Shown one piece after another: positions 9,601 through 17,291 of a stretch of DNA of 64,000 nucleotides. The position numbers and the translations under genes are program-made. This stretch comes from Bacteroidales bacterium (GTDB taxonomy: Bacteria; Bacteroidota; Bacteroidia; Bacteroidales; UBA932): assembly GCA_017504965.1 (NCBI GenBank), contig JAFVQD010000011.1, positions 119,131-183,130 on the forward strand. The letters run 5' to 3'. The stretch's first letter is position 1. Each line of letters begins with the position of its first letter. Under the pieces are notes generated by a model. The model was given only the letters and a program-made list of their open reading frames with translations, was not told the DNA's origin and made no database searches.

Positions 9601-10334
9601 GTCTCTGCCTTGAGGGAGATAACTGTCTTGTTCTCGTGTAGACCGAAGAAATCGGGTTTGTCTCCCGAAGCGGGGTGGAACATATCTACCACCGGACCAT
9701 CGATGAATGCACAATTGTCCTTATATGCTGAGACGATTCTGCCGGGATTTTCGGCAGATGTCTTTTTGATCATTTTGAATAGTGAAGACTCCATCTCCTT
9801 GCCGTCGATGATGAAAGTGCCGTTAAAGATCTTATGGCGGCAGTGCTCAGAGTTTACCTGAGAGAAGCCAAATACCTCGCTGTCGGTAAGGGGACGTCCG
9901 AGCTTTTCTGCGAGACCATTCAGATATCCGATCTCTTCGGGAGAAAGGGCCAGACCCTCCTGGATGTTATATGACTCCAGATCTGTGATATGGATCACCT
10001 CTTCAGGGGCTTTGTCGATGGTGAAGATCTCCTGATCCAAACCATCATATTTGCGCTGTAGCATCTTGTCATAGGACTCCTGGCCTGCAAAGAACTCTTC
10101 GATACGCTCGATACCTGAGATATTCATATTCTCTGTAATCTCTACAGCGGTAGTACTCCAGGGTGTTATCATCTCTCTACGGGGACCGATAAAGCTCCCC
10201 TCTACCTTTTCGGAAGCGATAAGGGTGGCGTCTGAAAATAGCCATTGGAGAGCATCGATAGATGAATCTGAAAGTTTTGTGGATGTCTTCACAGCTATAA
10301 CTGTGTCTGTCTTGGTTTGGAAGAATAAGATCAT
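6621..10334 (-). CDS. purL: Phosphoribosylformylglycinamidine synthase, large single-chain type
   Basis: 1237 residues, the long eukaryote/proteobacteria-type FGAM synthase combining the PurS, PurL and PurQ functions. Converts FGAR + glutamine + ATP to FGAM in de novo purine synthesis. Visible parts: N-terminal PurS-like domain; two AIR-synthase-related halves (NSEHCRHKIFNG, KAETHNFPTTVEPFNGAATG); and a C-terminal class I glutaminase with nucleophile C1083 in GVCNGCQ and the catalytic histidine in MPHPER. Its end overlaps phoH by 22 bases. It is divergent from folC, with 125 bases between the start codons. Confidence 0.97.
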   Translation of the reverse strand: MILFFQTKTDTVIAVKTSTKLSDSSIDALQWLFSDATLIASEKVEGSFIGPRREMITPWSTTAVEITENMNISGIERIEEFFAGQESYDKMLQRKYDGLDQEIFTIDKAPEEVIHITDLESYNIQEGLALSPEEIGYLNGLAEKLGRPLTDSEVFGFSQVNSEHCRHKIFNGTFIIDGKEMESSLFKMIKKTSAENPGRIVSAYKDNCAFIDGPVVDMFHPASGDKPDFFGLHENKTVISLKAETHNFPTTVEPFNGAATGSGGEIRDRIAGGKGSFPIAGTAVYMTSYPRFEDGNKELRTWEQDEPRPWLYQTPQEILIKASNGASDFGNKFGQPVITGSLQTMEHTEGERKYGFDKVIMLAGGVGYAKKKDSLKETPDVGDKIVLLGGDNYRIGMGGGAVSSVATGEYGNAIELNAIQRSNPEMQKRAYNAIRAISEKEENTIISVHDHGAGGHLNCLSELVEELGGNIDIDKLPVGDPTLSAKEIIGNESQERMGLVMKEKDVEELHRIAERERAPFYIIGETTGKHNFTLKNNRTGETPIDLELSDMFGSTPKTIMTDESPKGGADGKGGFEAITADIDSLTPAELETQVSKVLSIESVACKDWLTNKVDRSVTGLIACQQTCGEIQLPLNNLGVTALGYQNKEGIATSIGHAPMVGLIDPAAGSRIAISEALTNMVWAPVKENLGGVSLSANWMWPCKNDGENARLYSAVKSASDYAIALGINIPTGKDSMSMTQKYPNGDKVLSPGTLIISTVGEVEDVYATIHPVVQKEESAFYYIPFTADRSYPLGGSAYAQTIKKIGESAPDVKDPEYFKTCFNTLQDVMFRTDGTPVLAGHDVSAGGLVTTLLEMCFANVEGGMNIDLTPFESARILFSEVPAVVVQVKADAEETFNKALGNKIAAYRIGTFSKERVLNITLPKGNGLSLDIDKMRDIWFETSYLFDVHQVGKDLARERFSNYKGQPLTYKFPEGFTGKYETPGKRRHTAAIIREKGSNGDREMAWALYMAGFNVKDVHMTDLISGRETLEDVNMIVFVGGFSNADTLGSAKGWAGAFQYNEKAKAALERFYSREDTLSLGVCNGCQLMAELGLITYENRARSPKMQHNDSHKYESAFVGVQVENSPSVLLSSLSGSKLGIWVAHGEGKFSFPESVDQYNVALRYTYNSYPANPNGSPEGIAGVCSKDGRHLAMMPHPERCLRPWNWAHYPYDKRNEEVTPWIELFINGKKWLEKRQ

Positions 10335-10459
10335 AGTTATGTATGGATAATGAGATTCTTGTATGTATTCAATTTACAAATGGTAAAATTACTCATTTTT
10401 TATCATATTTGACCGATATTTTCCCAATTTTGCAAACAAATTATCAACACGGTATACAT

Positions 10460-11896
10460 ATGAGCGTGGATATTGCCAGATATGATGAGAAAATAGAGGC
10501 CCTTTTCAGAATTGTACCCTCTTTTCAGAAGGTGGGAAAAGCGGGATATCACCCCGGAATGGGGACGATGACCGCCTTCGATGACTTTCTGGGAAATCCC
10601 CATAAAAATTATAAGGTGGTGCACGTGGCGGGTACCAATGGTAAGGGGTCTGTCTCTTCGATGATAGCTTCTGCCCTTATGGGAGAAGGGTATCGTGTGG
10701 GGCTATACACATCTCCACACCTGGTAGATTTCAGAGAGAGGATAAAAGTGGACGGGGAGATGATTACCCGAGAAGCGGTCCTCGATTTTCTGGATAGATG
10801 CGAAAGGTTTATTTGTGAAAATGATCCCTCTTTTTTTGAGATTACCACTGCGATGGCTTTTGACTATTTTGCCGGTGCCGGTGTCGACTATGCTGTGGTG
10901 GAGTGCGGTCTGGGGGGGCGTCTCGATTCGACAAATATAGTGACTCCGATCTTGTCGGTAATCACATCTATAGGTCTTGATCACACAGATATATTGGGAG
11001 ATACAGAAGAGAAGATTGCCTATGAAAAAGGGGGGATTGTCAAACCCGGTGTTCCGGTGGTAGCAGGGGATGTGACAGATTCAGTTGCTGATGTCCTGTG
11101 TGGTATAGCAGAGGAGAGGGGGGCGATGTTGTTTCTGATGGGGGCAGAGAAGAGAAAACCGTGCTACCCCTCTGGCCGCAGAGGGAGGGGCCCATCGCCA
11201 GATGGGAGGGATTGTTTTCGATCTCTACCCCCATCAGAAGATTCCCAGCCAACTTCACTTTCGGACCACATCGGGCATGAAAATGCCGCTTTCTGTGCCC
11301 ATTTCCCGGACTCGGTGCTGGAGGATATCCTCTCGAAGATGGACTTGAAGGGTGATTATCAGCGGAGTAATCTGAAGACGGTACTCAAATGTCTGGAGGT
11401 GCTTTCAATGTGCGGCTTGACTACAGAACCGGATCAGGTTGCAGACTCCATTTGCCATGCAGCAGAGCGTACAGGATTCCGTGGCCGGTGGGAGGTGCTC
11501 TCCGAAAAACCTTTTGTGGTATGTGATATCGCCCATAATCCACACGGCATCAAGCCTGTGATGGAGCAGCTGAAGAGGATCTGTAAGGAGGCTGTGTCAA
11601 GAGAGAAGAGTACTCGGCTGTATATGGTCTTCGGGGTGATGGGGGACAAAGATCTGGAGAGTATAAGTGACTATCTTCCACGCGAGGCCTATTATTTCTA
11701 TACAGCAGCCGATTCTCCAAGAGCTATGGATCCTGAGAAACTTTCACAATGGATGGAGGGGCACGGTTTTAAAGGGGAGGTGATACGTGGTGTAGCTGAG
11801 GCGGTAGGTGGTTGCCTTGCCCAAGCCTCAGAAAATGATATGATCTATATCGGTGGCAGCAGTTATGTGGTGGCCGAAGCACTAAAATTATTTTAA
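10460..11896 (+). CDS. folC: Bifunctional folylpolyglutamate synthase / dihydrofolate synthase, with extra segment
   Basis: 478 residues from the ATG at 10460 (MSVDIARYDEKI). The longer frame from 10343 adds 39 residues with no family character. FolC ligates glutamate to dihydropteroate and folates. P-loop GTNGKGS lies near residues 57-63, followed by TSPHLVDFRERI, VECGLGGRLDSTN and the DLKGDYQRSNLKTVL motif. Between the central domain and DLKGDYQ there are about 45 extra residues rich in Arg, Pro and Ser. They are encoded by a strongly palindromic DNA segment (11133-11239), described separately. The frame remains open. Activity of the expanded protein is plausible because the insert falls in a loop ahead of the linker. 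Confidence 0.92.
   Translation: MSVDIARYDEKIEALFRIVPSFQKVGKAGYHPGMGTMTAFDDFLGNPHKNYKVVHVAGTNGKGSVSSMIASALMGEGYRVGLYTSPHLVDFRERIKVDGEMITREAVLDFLDRCERFICENDPSFFEITTAMAFDYFAGAGVDYAVVECGLGGRLDSTNIVTPILSVITSIGLDHTDILGDTEEKIAYEKGGIVKPGVPVVAGDVTDSVADVLCGIAEERGAMLFLMGAEKRKPCYPSGRRGRGPSPDGRDCFRSLPPSEDSQPTSLSDHIGHENAAFCAHFPDSVLEDILSKMDLKGDYQRSNLKTVLKCLEVLSMCGLTTEPDQVADSICHAAERTGFRGRWEVLSEKPFVVCDIAHNPHGIKPVMEQLKRICKEAVSREKSTRLYMVFGVMGDKDLESISDYLPREAYYFYTAADSPRAMDPEKLSQWMEGHGFKGEVIRGVAEAVGGCLAQASENDMIYIGGSSYVVAEALKLF
11133..11239. repeat. Palindromic element inside folC
   Basis: Outer arms 11133-11159 and 11214-11239 are inverted repeats: TTCTGATGGGGG matches perfectly, then AGAGA and AAAAC pair around small mismatches (about 22 of 26 positions). 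Inside lie two perfect hairpins: CCCTCTG/CAGAGGG with loop GCCG (11168-11185) and CCCATC/GATGGG with loop GCCA (11191-11206). The whole folds as a three-way structure and is translated in frame. It looks like a small non-autonomous mobile or REP-like element. No second copy was seen in the window. Confidence 0.7.
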
Positions 11897-11902
11897 TTTT
11901 TT

Positions 11903-11934
11903 TTTGGTGGTTAGAAAAAACTGCCATATATTTG
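11903..11934 (+). promoter_or_regulatory. Promoter of the tRNA-Val pair
   Basis: TTTG (11903-11906), 20-base spacer, TATATTTG (11927-11934), 18 bases before the first tRNA. This is a near-perfect match to the Bacteroidota TTTG-N19-21-TAnnTTTG consensus. Confidence 0.75.
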
Positions 11935-11952
11935 CATCCGCTAAAGAAAAGA

Positions 11953-12027
11953 GGGAGCATAGCTCAGTTGGTTTAGAGCATCTGCCTTACAAGCAGAGGG
12001 TCGGCGGTTCGACTCCGTCTGCTCCCA
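11953..12027 (+). tRNA. tRNA-Val (UAC)
   Basis: 75 nt. Acceptor arms GGGAGCA/TGCTCCC, D arm GCTC..GAGC, anticodon stem TCTGC/GCAGA around loop CTTACAA (anticodon TAC), and T arm with GGTTCGACTCC. Discriminator A; CCA is not encoded. Sequence-identical to the second copy 26 bases downstream. Confidence 0.97.
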
Positions 12028-12053
12028 CTCTTTAAAAAACATATTTCAGTTAA

Positions 12054-12128
12054 GGGAGCATAGCTCAGTTGGTTTAGAGCATCTGCCTTACAAGCAGAGG
12101 GTCGGCGGTTCGACTCCGTCTGCTCCCA
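12054..12128 (+). tRNA. tRNA-Val (UAC), second identical copy
   Basis: 75 nt, identical to the tRNA at 11953-12027, in tandem and probably co-transcribed with it from the promoter at 11903. CCA is not encoded. Followed directly by a rho-independent terminator. Confidence 0.97.
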
Positions 12129-12130
12129 CG

Positions 12131-12164
12131 AAAGAAGACAATCGGATGGTTGTCTTCTTTTTTT
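12131..12164 (+). terminator. Rho-independent terminator of the tRNA-Val operon
   Basis: Perfect 11-bp stem AAAGAAGACAA/TTGTCTTCTTT with loop TCGGATGG, followed by a T-run. It also lies just beyond the stop codon of the convergent nhaC gene. Confidence 0.85.
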
Positions 12165-12176
12165 GTTAATAGGCAC

Positions 12177-13454
12177 TTATCTCCTCGGCCACTGGAGAAT
12201 GATGGTCAAAAGGACCATTATGCCGATAAGGATAGGGTAGTAGAGATTAGGGATGATGGCCAGGGGTGATATGGATGCGAGTCCCGATGCCATCAGCAGC
12301 TGTGCTCCGTATGGAAGAACACCCTGTACGAAACAGGAGGTGATATCCATAAGTGATGCTGTCCTGCGAGGTTTGATACTGTATTTTTCAGAGAGTTCCT
12401 TGGCTATAGGACCCACTGTAAGGATGGCAATGGTGTTGTTGGCAGTGCAGATGTTAGCCACAGCTGTCAAAAATGATATCGAGGCCTCTGCCCCCCTTTT
12501 GCCCGATACTTTGGAAGAGATCCCTCTCACCAGCAGATCCATCCCGCCTTTCAGTTTGACTATCGCCAGAAGACCTCCCGCAAACATAGTCACGAGGATA
12601 AGTTCACACATACTCTCTATCCCTTCCCCCATAGAGGTCAGTATGGTGATAGGGGAGATCTCACCAGCCAAAAGTCCTATGGACCCTGCTACGGCAATAC
12701 CTATTATTAGAGTCAGCAGTACATTCACACCCAGTAGTGCCACTACGATGATGGTGATATAGGGGATCACCTTGAACCAGGCGATGCTTTCTGCTACATT
12801 CACTTCTCCTACCGCATCCCACTTGAGTATATACAGCACAAGTGCAATGACCGCTGCAGGGAGGACTATCCTGAAGTTGGTCTTGAACTTGTCTTTCATC
12901 TCGCATCCCTGAGTCTGGGTCGCTGCGATGGTGGTGTCAGATATGAATGAGAGGTTGTCTCCGAAGAATGCGCCTCCGACCACTATGCCCACCAGCCAGG
13001 CCGGATCTGCGCCTGTGGCAACGGAGAGCTCTGATACTATAGGTGTGAGTGCTACGATTGTCCCAACTGAGGTCCCGATGGACATCGATATGAAGCAGGC
13101 TGCGAGGAAAAATCCTGCAGGGAGAAATCTGGAAGGGATATATTTCAGGGTAAGGTCCACTGTGGCATCGATGGCCCCAATCTCCTTGGCTACAGCGGCA
13201 AAGGCCCCTGCAAATACGAAGATCCACACCATATAGAGAATCCTCGAATCGGCAGCACCCCTCGAAAAGTGCTCTATCTTTTCAGAAATATTGCCCCCCG
13301 GGGCAATAGCTACGGCGTATATTCCTGCCAGGAGGAATGCTACCGCAATAGGTATTTTATAGAAATCCCCGGCAATAATTGAGCCCACCAGATATATGGC
13401 GAGCATCAATATTACAGGGGAAAATGCGATCAATCCTTTTTTAATGTCAGACAT
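12177..13454 (-). CDS. Na+/H+ antiporter, NhaC family
   Basis: 425 residues from the ATG at 13454 (MSDIKKGLIAF). An upstream in-frame TTG at 13487 lies inside a likely promoter box, so it is not used. About 11-12 hydrophobic membrane spans, with family segments such as MSIGTSVGTIVALTPI, GGAFFGDNLSFISDTTIAATQ and ANNTIAILTVGPIAKELSE typical of NhaC/ArsB-like exchangers. Predicted to exchange Na+ for H+ at the inner membrane. The exact substrate cannot be told from sequence; amino-acid/Na+ antiport occurs in relatives. Monocistronic. Confidence 0.88.
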   Translation of the reverse strand: MSDIKKGLIAFSPVILMLAIYLVGSIIAGDFYKIPIAVAFLLAGIYAVAIAPGGNISEKIEHFSRGAADSRILYMVWIFVFAGAFAAVAKEIGAIDATVDLTLKYIPSRFLPAGFFLAACFISMSIGTSVGTIVALTPIVSELSVATGADPAWLVGIVVGGAFFGDNLSFISDTTIAATQTQGCEMKDKFKTNFRIVLPAAVIALVLYILKWDAVGEVNVAESIAWFKVIPYITIIVVALLGVNVLLTLIIGIAVAGSIGLLAGEISPITILTSMGEGIESMCELILVTMFAGGLLAIVKLKGGMDLLVRGISSKVSGKRGAEASISFLTAVANICTANNTIAILTVGPIAKELSEKYSIKPRRTASLMDITSCFVQGVLPYGAQLLMASGLASISPLAIIPNLYYPILIGIMVLLTIILQWPRR

Positions 13455-13484
13455 TACCAATAAACCGTTACTGTTTTGCGGCGG

Positions 13485-13492
13485 CAAAAGTA
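13485..13492 (-). promoter_or_regulatory. -7 box (TACTTTTG) for the nhaC-family gene
   Basis: TACTTTTG on the minus strand, 30 bases before the chosen ATG and partly between the end of the hydrolase gene and nhaC. No clear -33 element. Confidence 0.45.
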
Positions 13493-13497
13493 GTAAT

Positions 13498-14850
13498 TTA
13501 TTTAGTATTGTGGATAAACTCTATCATCTTCTCAAGTACCTCAGGGGCAATGGTCTCTTCGATCTTCCCATATTCAGTGGGGAGACCTGTGGTGCAGTGC
13601 TGGAAAAGGTGGTTGAGCCCTTCGAAAACGACGCCCTCCACACAGGTGTTGCCACCTTTGGCTGCTGCTGCCTCTATAGCTTCGATATTCTGGCTGTGGA
13701 TAACCTGCATATCCTTAGTGCCGTTAAGTGCCAGTATGGGGGCTTTTACCGAGGCGATATCTTCGGTAGGGTCATATCTGAGAAAATAGTACATCCAGGT
13801 GTCAAGCAGCTGGTTGACGGCCTCCTCCTGCCCACCTGTCATCTGCATTAACTTGGAGCGAAGTGCCTCGTCATTGGACTCTGAGGAGAGGATGGTGTCA
13901 AACATCATCTTGTTGGCAGCTGTGATCTGCTCAAGCTGTGGCGCCGGAATTCCCGATCCCGAGAGGATGGCCCTCTGCTGGGCCAGGAGGACTTTGTCGC
14001 CACGTACCCCCGGCCCCGCCAATGAAATTACGAAGTCACACGAAGGCTCCCTTGCTGCCACGATAAATGCTATGGCGCCACCTTCGCTATGCCCTGCAAG
14101 ACCTGCACAGGAGATTTCAGGGCGGGATTTCAGGTATCCCAATGCCGCCTCTGCGTCCCAGGAGAGGTCCGCTGTGGTATTGCCGTAGGGGTGACCTTGA
14201 GATTCACCTACCCCTCGGTCATCGTAGCGTAGTACTGCGATCCCTGCCCGTGTGAGTGCGTCTGCTATCACCAGGAAGGGCTTGTGCCCCATCAACTCCT
14301 CGTTACGATTCTGGTAGCCGCTGCCGCTGATAAGAACCACTGCAGGGAATGGTCCGTTGCCCTGGGGCAATGTTAGTGTCCCTGCAAGGGCAATCCCGGC
14401 AGATTCGTTGCGGAATGCCACCTGCTCCTCCCTATATGGATAGGGCTTCTGAGGCTCTTGAGGCCGTCTCTGTACCGGAATCTCTCCACGGGTGAGTGCC
14501 ATAGGGAACTCCATCCCGTATTGGGTAAGACTTCCTGAGAATGAGCCCATTACCTGCATCCCTCTGTAGGACATCTGTATGGCGTCGAGTTTCATATAAA
14601 GATTGAACCCGTCAAATGAGACAGAGTCCATAGGGAGCCCCTTAACCCCCTGTGCGGGAATGGTCATAGTGGCCGAAAGGGTCCCGTCTGTCGAGGTAAA
14701 GGTGAAATAGATGTCTATAGCACTGGCCTGATTGTTAAGGGTCCCCCTCCACGTCCCCAGAAGGGATTCGTGCCCGACCTGTCGGGAGTCTGCAGCCAGT
14801 GCATATACGCTGAATAGTGCAGAAACTATAATTGTCAGAAATTTTCTCAT
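13498..14850 (-). CDS. Exported alpha/beta hydrolase (serine peptidase/esterase-like)
   Basis: 450 residues. Signal peptide MRKFLTIIVSALFSVYALA, then a beta-rich N-terminal domain (about residues 25-130), then an alpha/beta-hydrolase fold. The nucleophile elbow is GLAGHSEGG (Ser), the oxyanion/HG-like region is VVLISGSGYQNRNEE, and LNGTKDMQV and GLNHLFQ supply the likely Asp and His. The family includes acyl-aminoacyl peptidases and esterases of the Bacteroidota periplasm; the substrate is unknown. It starts immediately after the stop of the Arc-like gene (TAAATG), so it is the third gene of the SPFH operon. Confidence 0.85.
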   Translation of the reverse strand: MRKFLTIIVSALFSVYALAADSRQVGHESLLGTWRGTLNNQASAIDIYFTFTSTDGTLSATMTIPAQGVKGLPMDSVSFDGFNLYMKLDAIQMSYRGMQVMGSFSGSLTQYGMEFPMALTRGEIPVQRRPQEPQKPYPYREEQVAFRNESAGIALAGTLTLPQGNGPFPAVVLISGSGYQNRNEELMGHKPFLVIADALTRAGIAVLRYDDRGVGESQGHPYGNTTADLSWDAEAALGYLKSRPEISCAGLAGHSEGGAIAFIVAAREPSCDFVISLAGPGVRGDKVLLAQQRAILSGSGIPAPQLEQITAANKMMFDTILSSESNDEALRSKLMQMTGGQEEAVNQLLDTWMYYFLRYDPTEDIASVKAPILALNGTKDMQVIHSQNIEAIEAAAAKGGNTCVEGVVFEGLNHLFQHCTTGLPTEYGKIEETIAPEVLEKMIEFIHNTK

Positions 14851-15018
14851 TTACTTCTCTTTTTTTACCCTGCCACTTCTTTTGAGGGCGTCATTAATGA
14901 TCCACTGCAGCTGGCCGTTGACGCTTCTGAATTCGTCAGCGGCCCACTTCTCCAGTGAATCCATCGTCGCAGAATCGATCCGAAGGATAAAACTTTTGGT
15001 CTCTTTTTTCTCTGCCAT
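14851..15018 (-). CDS. 55-residue Arc/ribbon-helix-helix-like DNA-binding protein
   Basis: Translated by hand: begins MAEKKETKSFILRID, continues SLEKWAADEFRSVNGQ, ends RSGRVKKEK. A short beta strand (KSFILRI) followed by two helices with FRSVNGQLQWIINDAL matches Arc-type ribbon-helix-helix proteins, which bind DNA as dimers through the strand. Its ATG overlaps the SPFH stop codon (TAATG) and its TAA directly abuts the hydrolase ATG, so all three genes are in one mRNA. It may act as a local repressor; the partner is unknown. Confidence 0.85.
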   Translation of the reverse strand: MAEKKETKSFILRIDSATMDSLEKWAADEFRSVNGQLQWIINDALKRSGRVKKEK

Positions 15019-15968
15019 TAGTTATATAATGTACCTGTGTTTACTACCGGTTGGGCTTGCTCATCGGCACATAGAACTACCAGCAAATTGCTGACCATAG
15101 CGGCCTTTTTGTCGTCATCGAGTTCTACGATATTTTCGTCGCTAAGTTTGTCAAGAGCCATCTTGACCATCGATACAGCACCTTCCACGATCTTCTCACG
15201 GGCAGAGATGACAGCTGAGGCCTGCTGACGGCGGAGCATAACTGCTGCGATCTCAGGTGCATATGCAAGATAGTTGATACGGGCCTCCACCACTTCGATA
15301 CCGGCCATAGCCAGACGCTCGTTAAGGGTGTTCTCGAGGATATCGTTGATCTCCTCACCACCTGAGCGGAGGGTAAGTTCATTCACATCACCATCATTAT
15401 TGTCATAGTTATAGTGTGTGGCCACTTGTCTGAGGGCTGCATCTGACTGGATCTTCACATAGTTCTCGAATGCTTTCATAATGGAAGATACAGATGAAAC
15501 GCCGGTGGCAGCATTGGTAGCCATAGTCTGTGAGTCGATCTCGAACATAGCCTTGTAGGTGTCTTTAAGTTTCCATACCAGGACCAGACCGACCATAATG
15601 GGGTTACCTACTTTATCATTGACCTTGATGGGTTCCACATCGAGGTTACGTGCACGCATAGAGAGTTTCTTTTTGGTGAAGAATGGGTTTACCCAGAAGA
15701 AGCCTGTATTGTTGAATGTACCGTCATATTTTCCGAAGAATACCATTACTCTGGCCTCATTTGGCTCAAGCTGCATATATCCGAAGAGTGATATGAACCA
15801 GAAAAGTCCCAATACAGCAGATGTTATAGCTATGACAGCTACACTTACTGAAAAGTATGCCACAAGTGCGATGATGGCAGGGATGATGATCAGATGAACC
15901 ATAAGCATAATGAAGCCGTTCATTCTGAATCCATTGAACTCTTTTTCCTGTTTGATGATCTCTTTCAT
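15018..15968 (-). CDS. SPFH/Band-7 domain membrane protein
   Basis: 316 residues from the ATG at 15968 (MKEIIKQEKEFNG). The longer frame runs into the promoter region. Two adjacent membrane spans (about residues 20-60) are followed by an SPFH domain: LEPNEARVMVFFGKYDGTF, VEPIKVNDKVGNPI and a coiled helical C-terminus (RRQQASAVISAREKIVEGAV). Such proteins form membrane microdomain scaffolds and are related to the stomatin/HflK group. First gene of a tight operon with the Arc-like regulator and exported hydrolase. Specific function unknown. Confidence 0.88.
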   Translation of the reverse strand: MKEIIKQEKEFNGFRMNGFIMLMVHLIIIPAIIALVAYFSVSVAVIAITSAVLGLFWFISLFGYMQLEPNEARVMVFFGKYDGTFNNTGFFWVNPFFTKKKLSMRARNLDVEPIKVNDKVGNPIMVGLVLVWKLKDTYKAMFEIDSQTMATNAATGVSSVSSIMKAFENYVKIQSDAALRQVATHYNYDNNDGDVNELTLRSGGEEINDILENTLNERLAMAGIEVVEARINYLAYAPEIAAVMLRRQQASAVISAREKIVEGAVSMVKMALDKLSDENIVELDDDKKAAMVSNLLVVLCADEQAQPVVNTGTLYN

Positions 15969-16012
15969 AATAGTTAAAGTTATTTTGTTTGGTTGATATC
16001 GTTTTGATATCA

Positions 16013-16044
16013 CAAAGATATGTGTTGGGGTTTTATGATGCAAA
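16013..16044 (-). promoter_or_regulatory. Promoter of the SPFH operon
   Basis: On the minus strand TTTG (16041-16044), 20-base spacer, TATCTTTG (16013-16020). This is a full Bacteroidota-type -33/-7 promoter 45 bases before the ATG at 15968. Confidence 0.75.
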
Positions 16045-16081
16045 TTTTTTTTAAATATTTTTGATTACAAATTATAAGTGC

Positions 16082-16089
16082 TAAATTTG
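16082..16089 (+). promoter_or_regulatory. -7 box (TAAATTTG) for metX
   Basis: TAAATTTG, with a TTTG-like element about 18 bases upstream, slightly short of the ideal spacing. It would give metX a leader of roughly 120-150 bases. Confidence 0.5.
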
Positions 16090-16245
16090 TCCCGAGAATG
16101 AAAAAGGGATACTTCATATCAGCTATGTCTATGCGAATGCAACGCTAAGTTGCATAGATATTCCCATTATAAATACACCACTTACATATTTTTATATTTT
16201 CATCATCCATCACTCGGGATGGTAATTTTTATTGATGATATACTT
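16090..16245 (+). promoter_or_regulatory. Long structured leader of metX (no known riboswitch recognised)
   Basis: Contains a hairpin, TCTATGC (16128-16134) with GCATAGA (16152-16158), competing with ATGCAAC (16137-16143) with GTTGCAT (16149-16155). The two stems share GCAT and cannot form together. A 7-bp long-range complement TCCCGAG (16090-16096)/CTCGGGA (16213-16219) brackets the region. I do not find S-box or SAM-II core motifs. Regulatory function is inference. Confidence 0.35.
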
Positions 16246-17265
16246 ATGATTTATAACGAATATATACATAGTGATAGATTTGAGTTTGAAGCAGGGGGAG
16301 AACTTGACGGGCTGAAGGTGGCTTACCATACCTCCCCTTTCAAATATGATCCGTCAGAAGGTAAGAAAGTGATATGGATATGTCACGCCCTTACAGCCAA
16401 TTCTGATGCCGAGGATTGGTGGCCTGAACTGGTAGGCCCGGGGAGGCTTTTCGATACGGAAAAGTATTTTGTGGTCTGTGCCAATATGCTCGGGTCCCCT
16501 TACGGTTCATCAGGACCTTTGCAGATGGGGGCGGGGCACTATCTCGATTTTCCTAAGGTGACAGTAAGGGATATAGTACGGGCAAATGATTTGGTACGAC
16601 GACATCTCGGGATCGGGAGGGTGGATCTTCTGGTAGGGGGCTCCATAGGTGGTTTTCAGGCACTGGAGTGGTCTGTCAGTTGTCCCGATCTATTCGAAGA
16701 GGTGATCTTCATAGCGTGTGGGGCGGTAGAGACCCCCTGGCTGGCAGCATCGATAGAGTCGCAGCGGATGGCCCTTGAGGCTGATGCCAACTTCAGAAAG
16801 CAGATCTCTCCGGAGGCTCCATATATGGGACTGAGATGTGCCCGCTCGATCGCCCTTATCTCCTACAGAAGCTATGACGGATATAATCTTACCCAAGAGG
16901 AGAAGGATGAAGATTTTCTCTTCTCACAGAGGGCAGGTTCTTATCAGAGATATCAGGGGAAAAAGCTGTCTGACCGCTTTGATGCTTACTCCTATTATTA
17001 TCTGGGCCTCTCGGTGGACAGTCATAATGTAGGACGTGGACGAGGTGGAGTGGAGAAGGCCCTTTCAGGTATCAAGGCGCATACTACCGTGGTAGGGATA
17101 GACAGTGATGCCCTGTTCCCCGTATGTGAGCAGAAGAGGATAGCTGCAGCCATCCCGGGTGCCGGATACTACGAGATTACCTCCAGATTCGGTCACGACG
17201 GTTTTCTGCTCGAGTATGAGCAGCTGACAGAGATTATAGGACCACTTTTGGAAAATGAAGTTTAA
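16246..17265 (+). CDS. metX: Homoserine O-acetyltransferase
   Basis: 339 residues from the ATG at 16246 (MIYNEYIHSDRFEFEAGG), chosen because family homology begins here; an ATG at 16219 is possible. Acylates homoserine for methionine synthesis. Alpha/beta-hydrolase fold with nucleophile Ser133 in GGSIGG, ALEWSV after it, Asp in GIDSDALFP and His in RFGHDGFLLE. Leads an amino-acid run: thrA supplies homoserine and metY uses the acetylhomoserine. Acetyl rather than succinyl specificity is inferred from family and context. Confidence 0.93.
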   Translation: MIYNEYIHSDRFEFEAGGELDGLKVAYHTSPFKYDPSEGKKVIWICHALTANSDAEDWWPELVGPGRLFDTEKYFVVCANMLGSPYGSSGPLQMGAGHYLDFPKVTVRDIVRANDLVRRHLGIGRVDLLVGGSIGGFQALEWSVSCPDLFEEVIFIACGAVETPWLAASIESQRMALEADANFRKQISPEAPYMGLRCARSIALISYRSYDGYNLTQEEKDEDFLFSQRAGSYQRYQGKKLSDRFDAYSYYYLGLSVDSHNVGRGRGGVEKALSGIKAHTTVVGIDSDALFPVCEQKRIAAAIPGAGYYEITSRFGHDGFLLEYEQLTEIIGPLLENEV

Positions 17266-17291
17266 CAGTTAATTCAGTCTTTGTAAGAGAT

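Noticed and set aside
10343..10459. Longer folC start at 10343
   Set aside because: The extra 39 residues show no FolC character; the ATG at 10460 begins the conserved N-terminus.
11953..12176. 67-residue minus-strand frame across the tRNA genes
   Set aside because: Known artefact of translating tandem tRNAs; the plus strand holds two complete tRNA-Val genes.
15969..16043. Longer SPFH start at 16043
   Set aside because: The extension covers a full -33/-7 promoter, so the ATG at 15968 is preferred.
16090..16245. S-box or SAM-II riboswitch before metX
   Set aside because: The conserved core motifs of both classes are not present; only unassigned stems remain.
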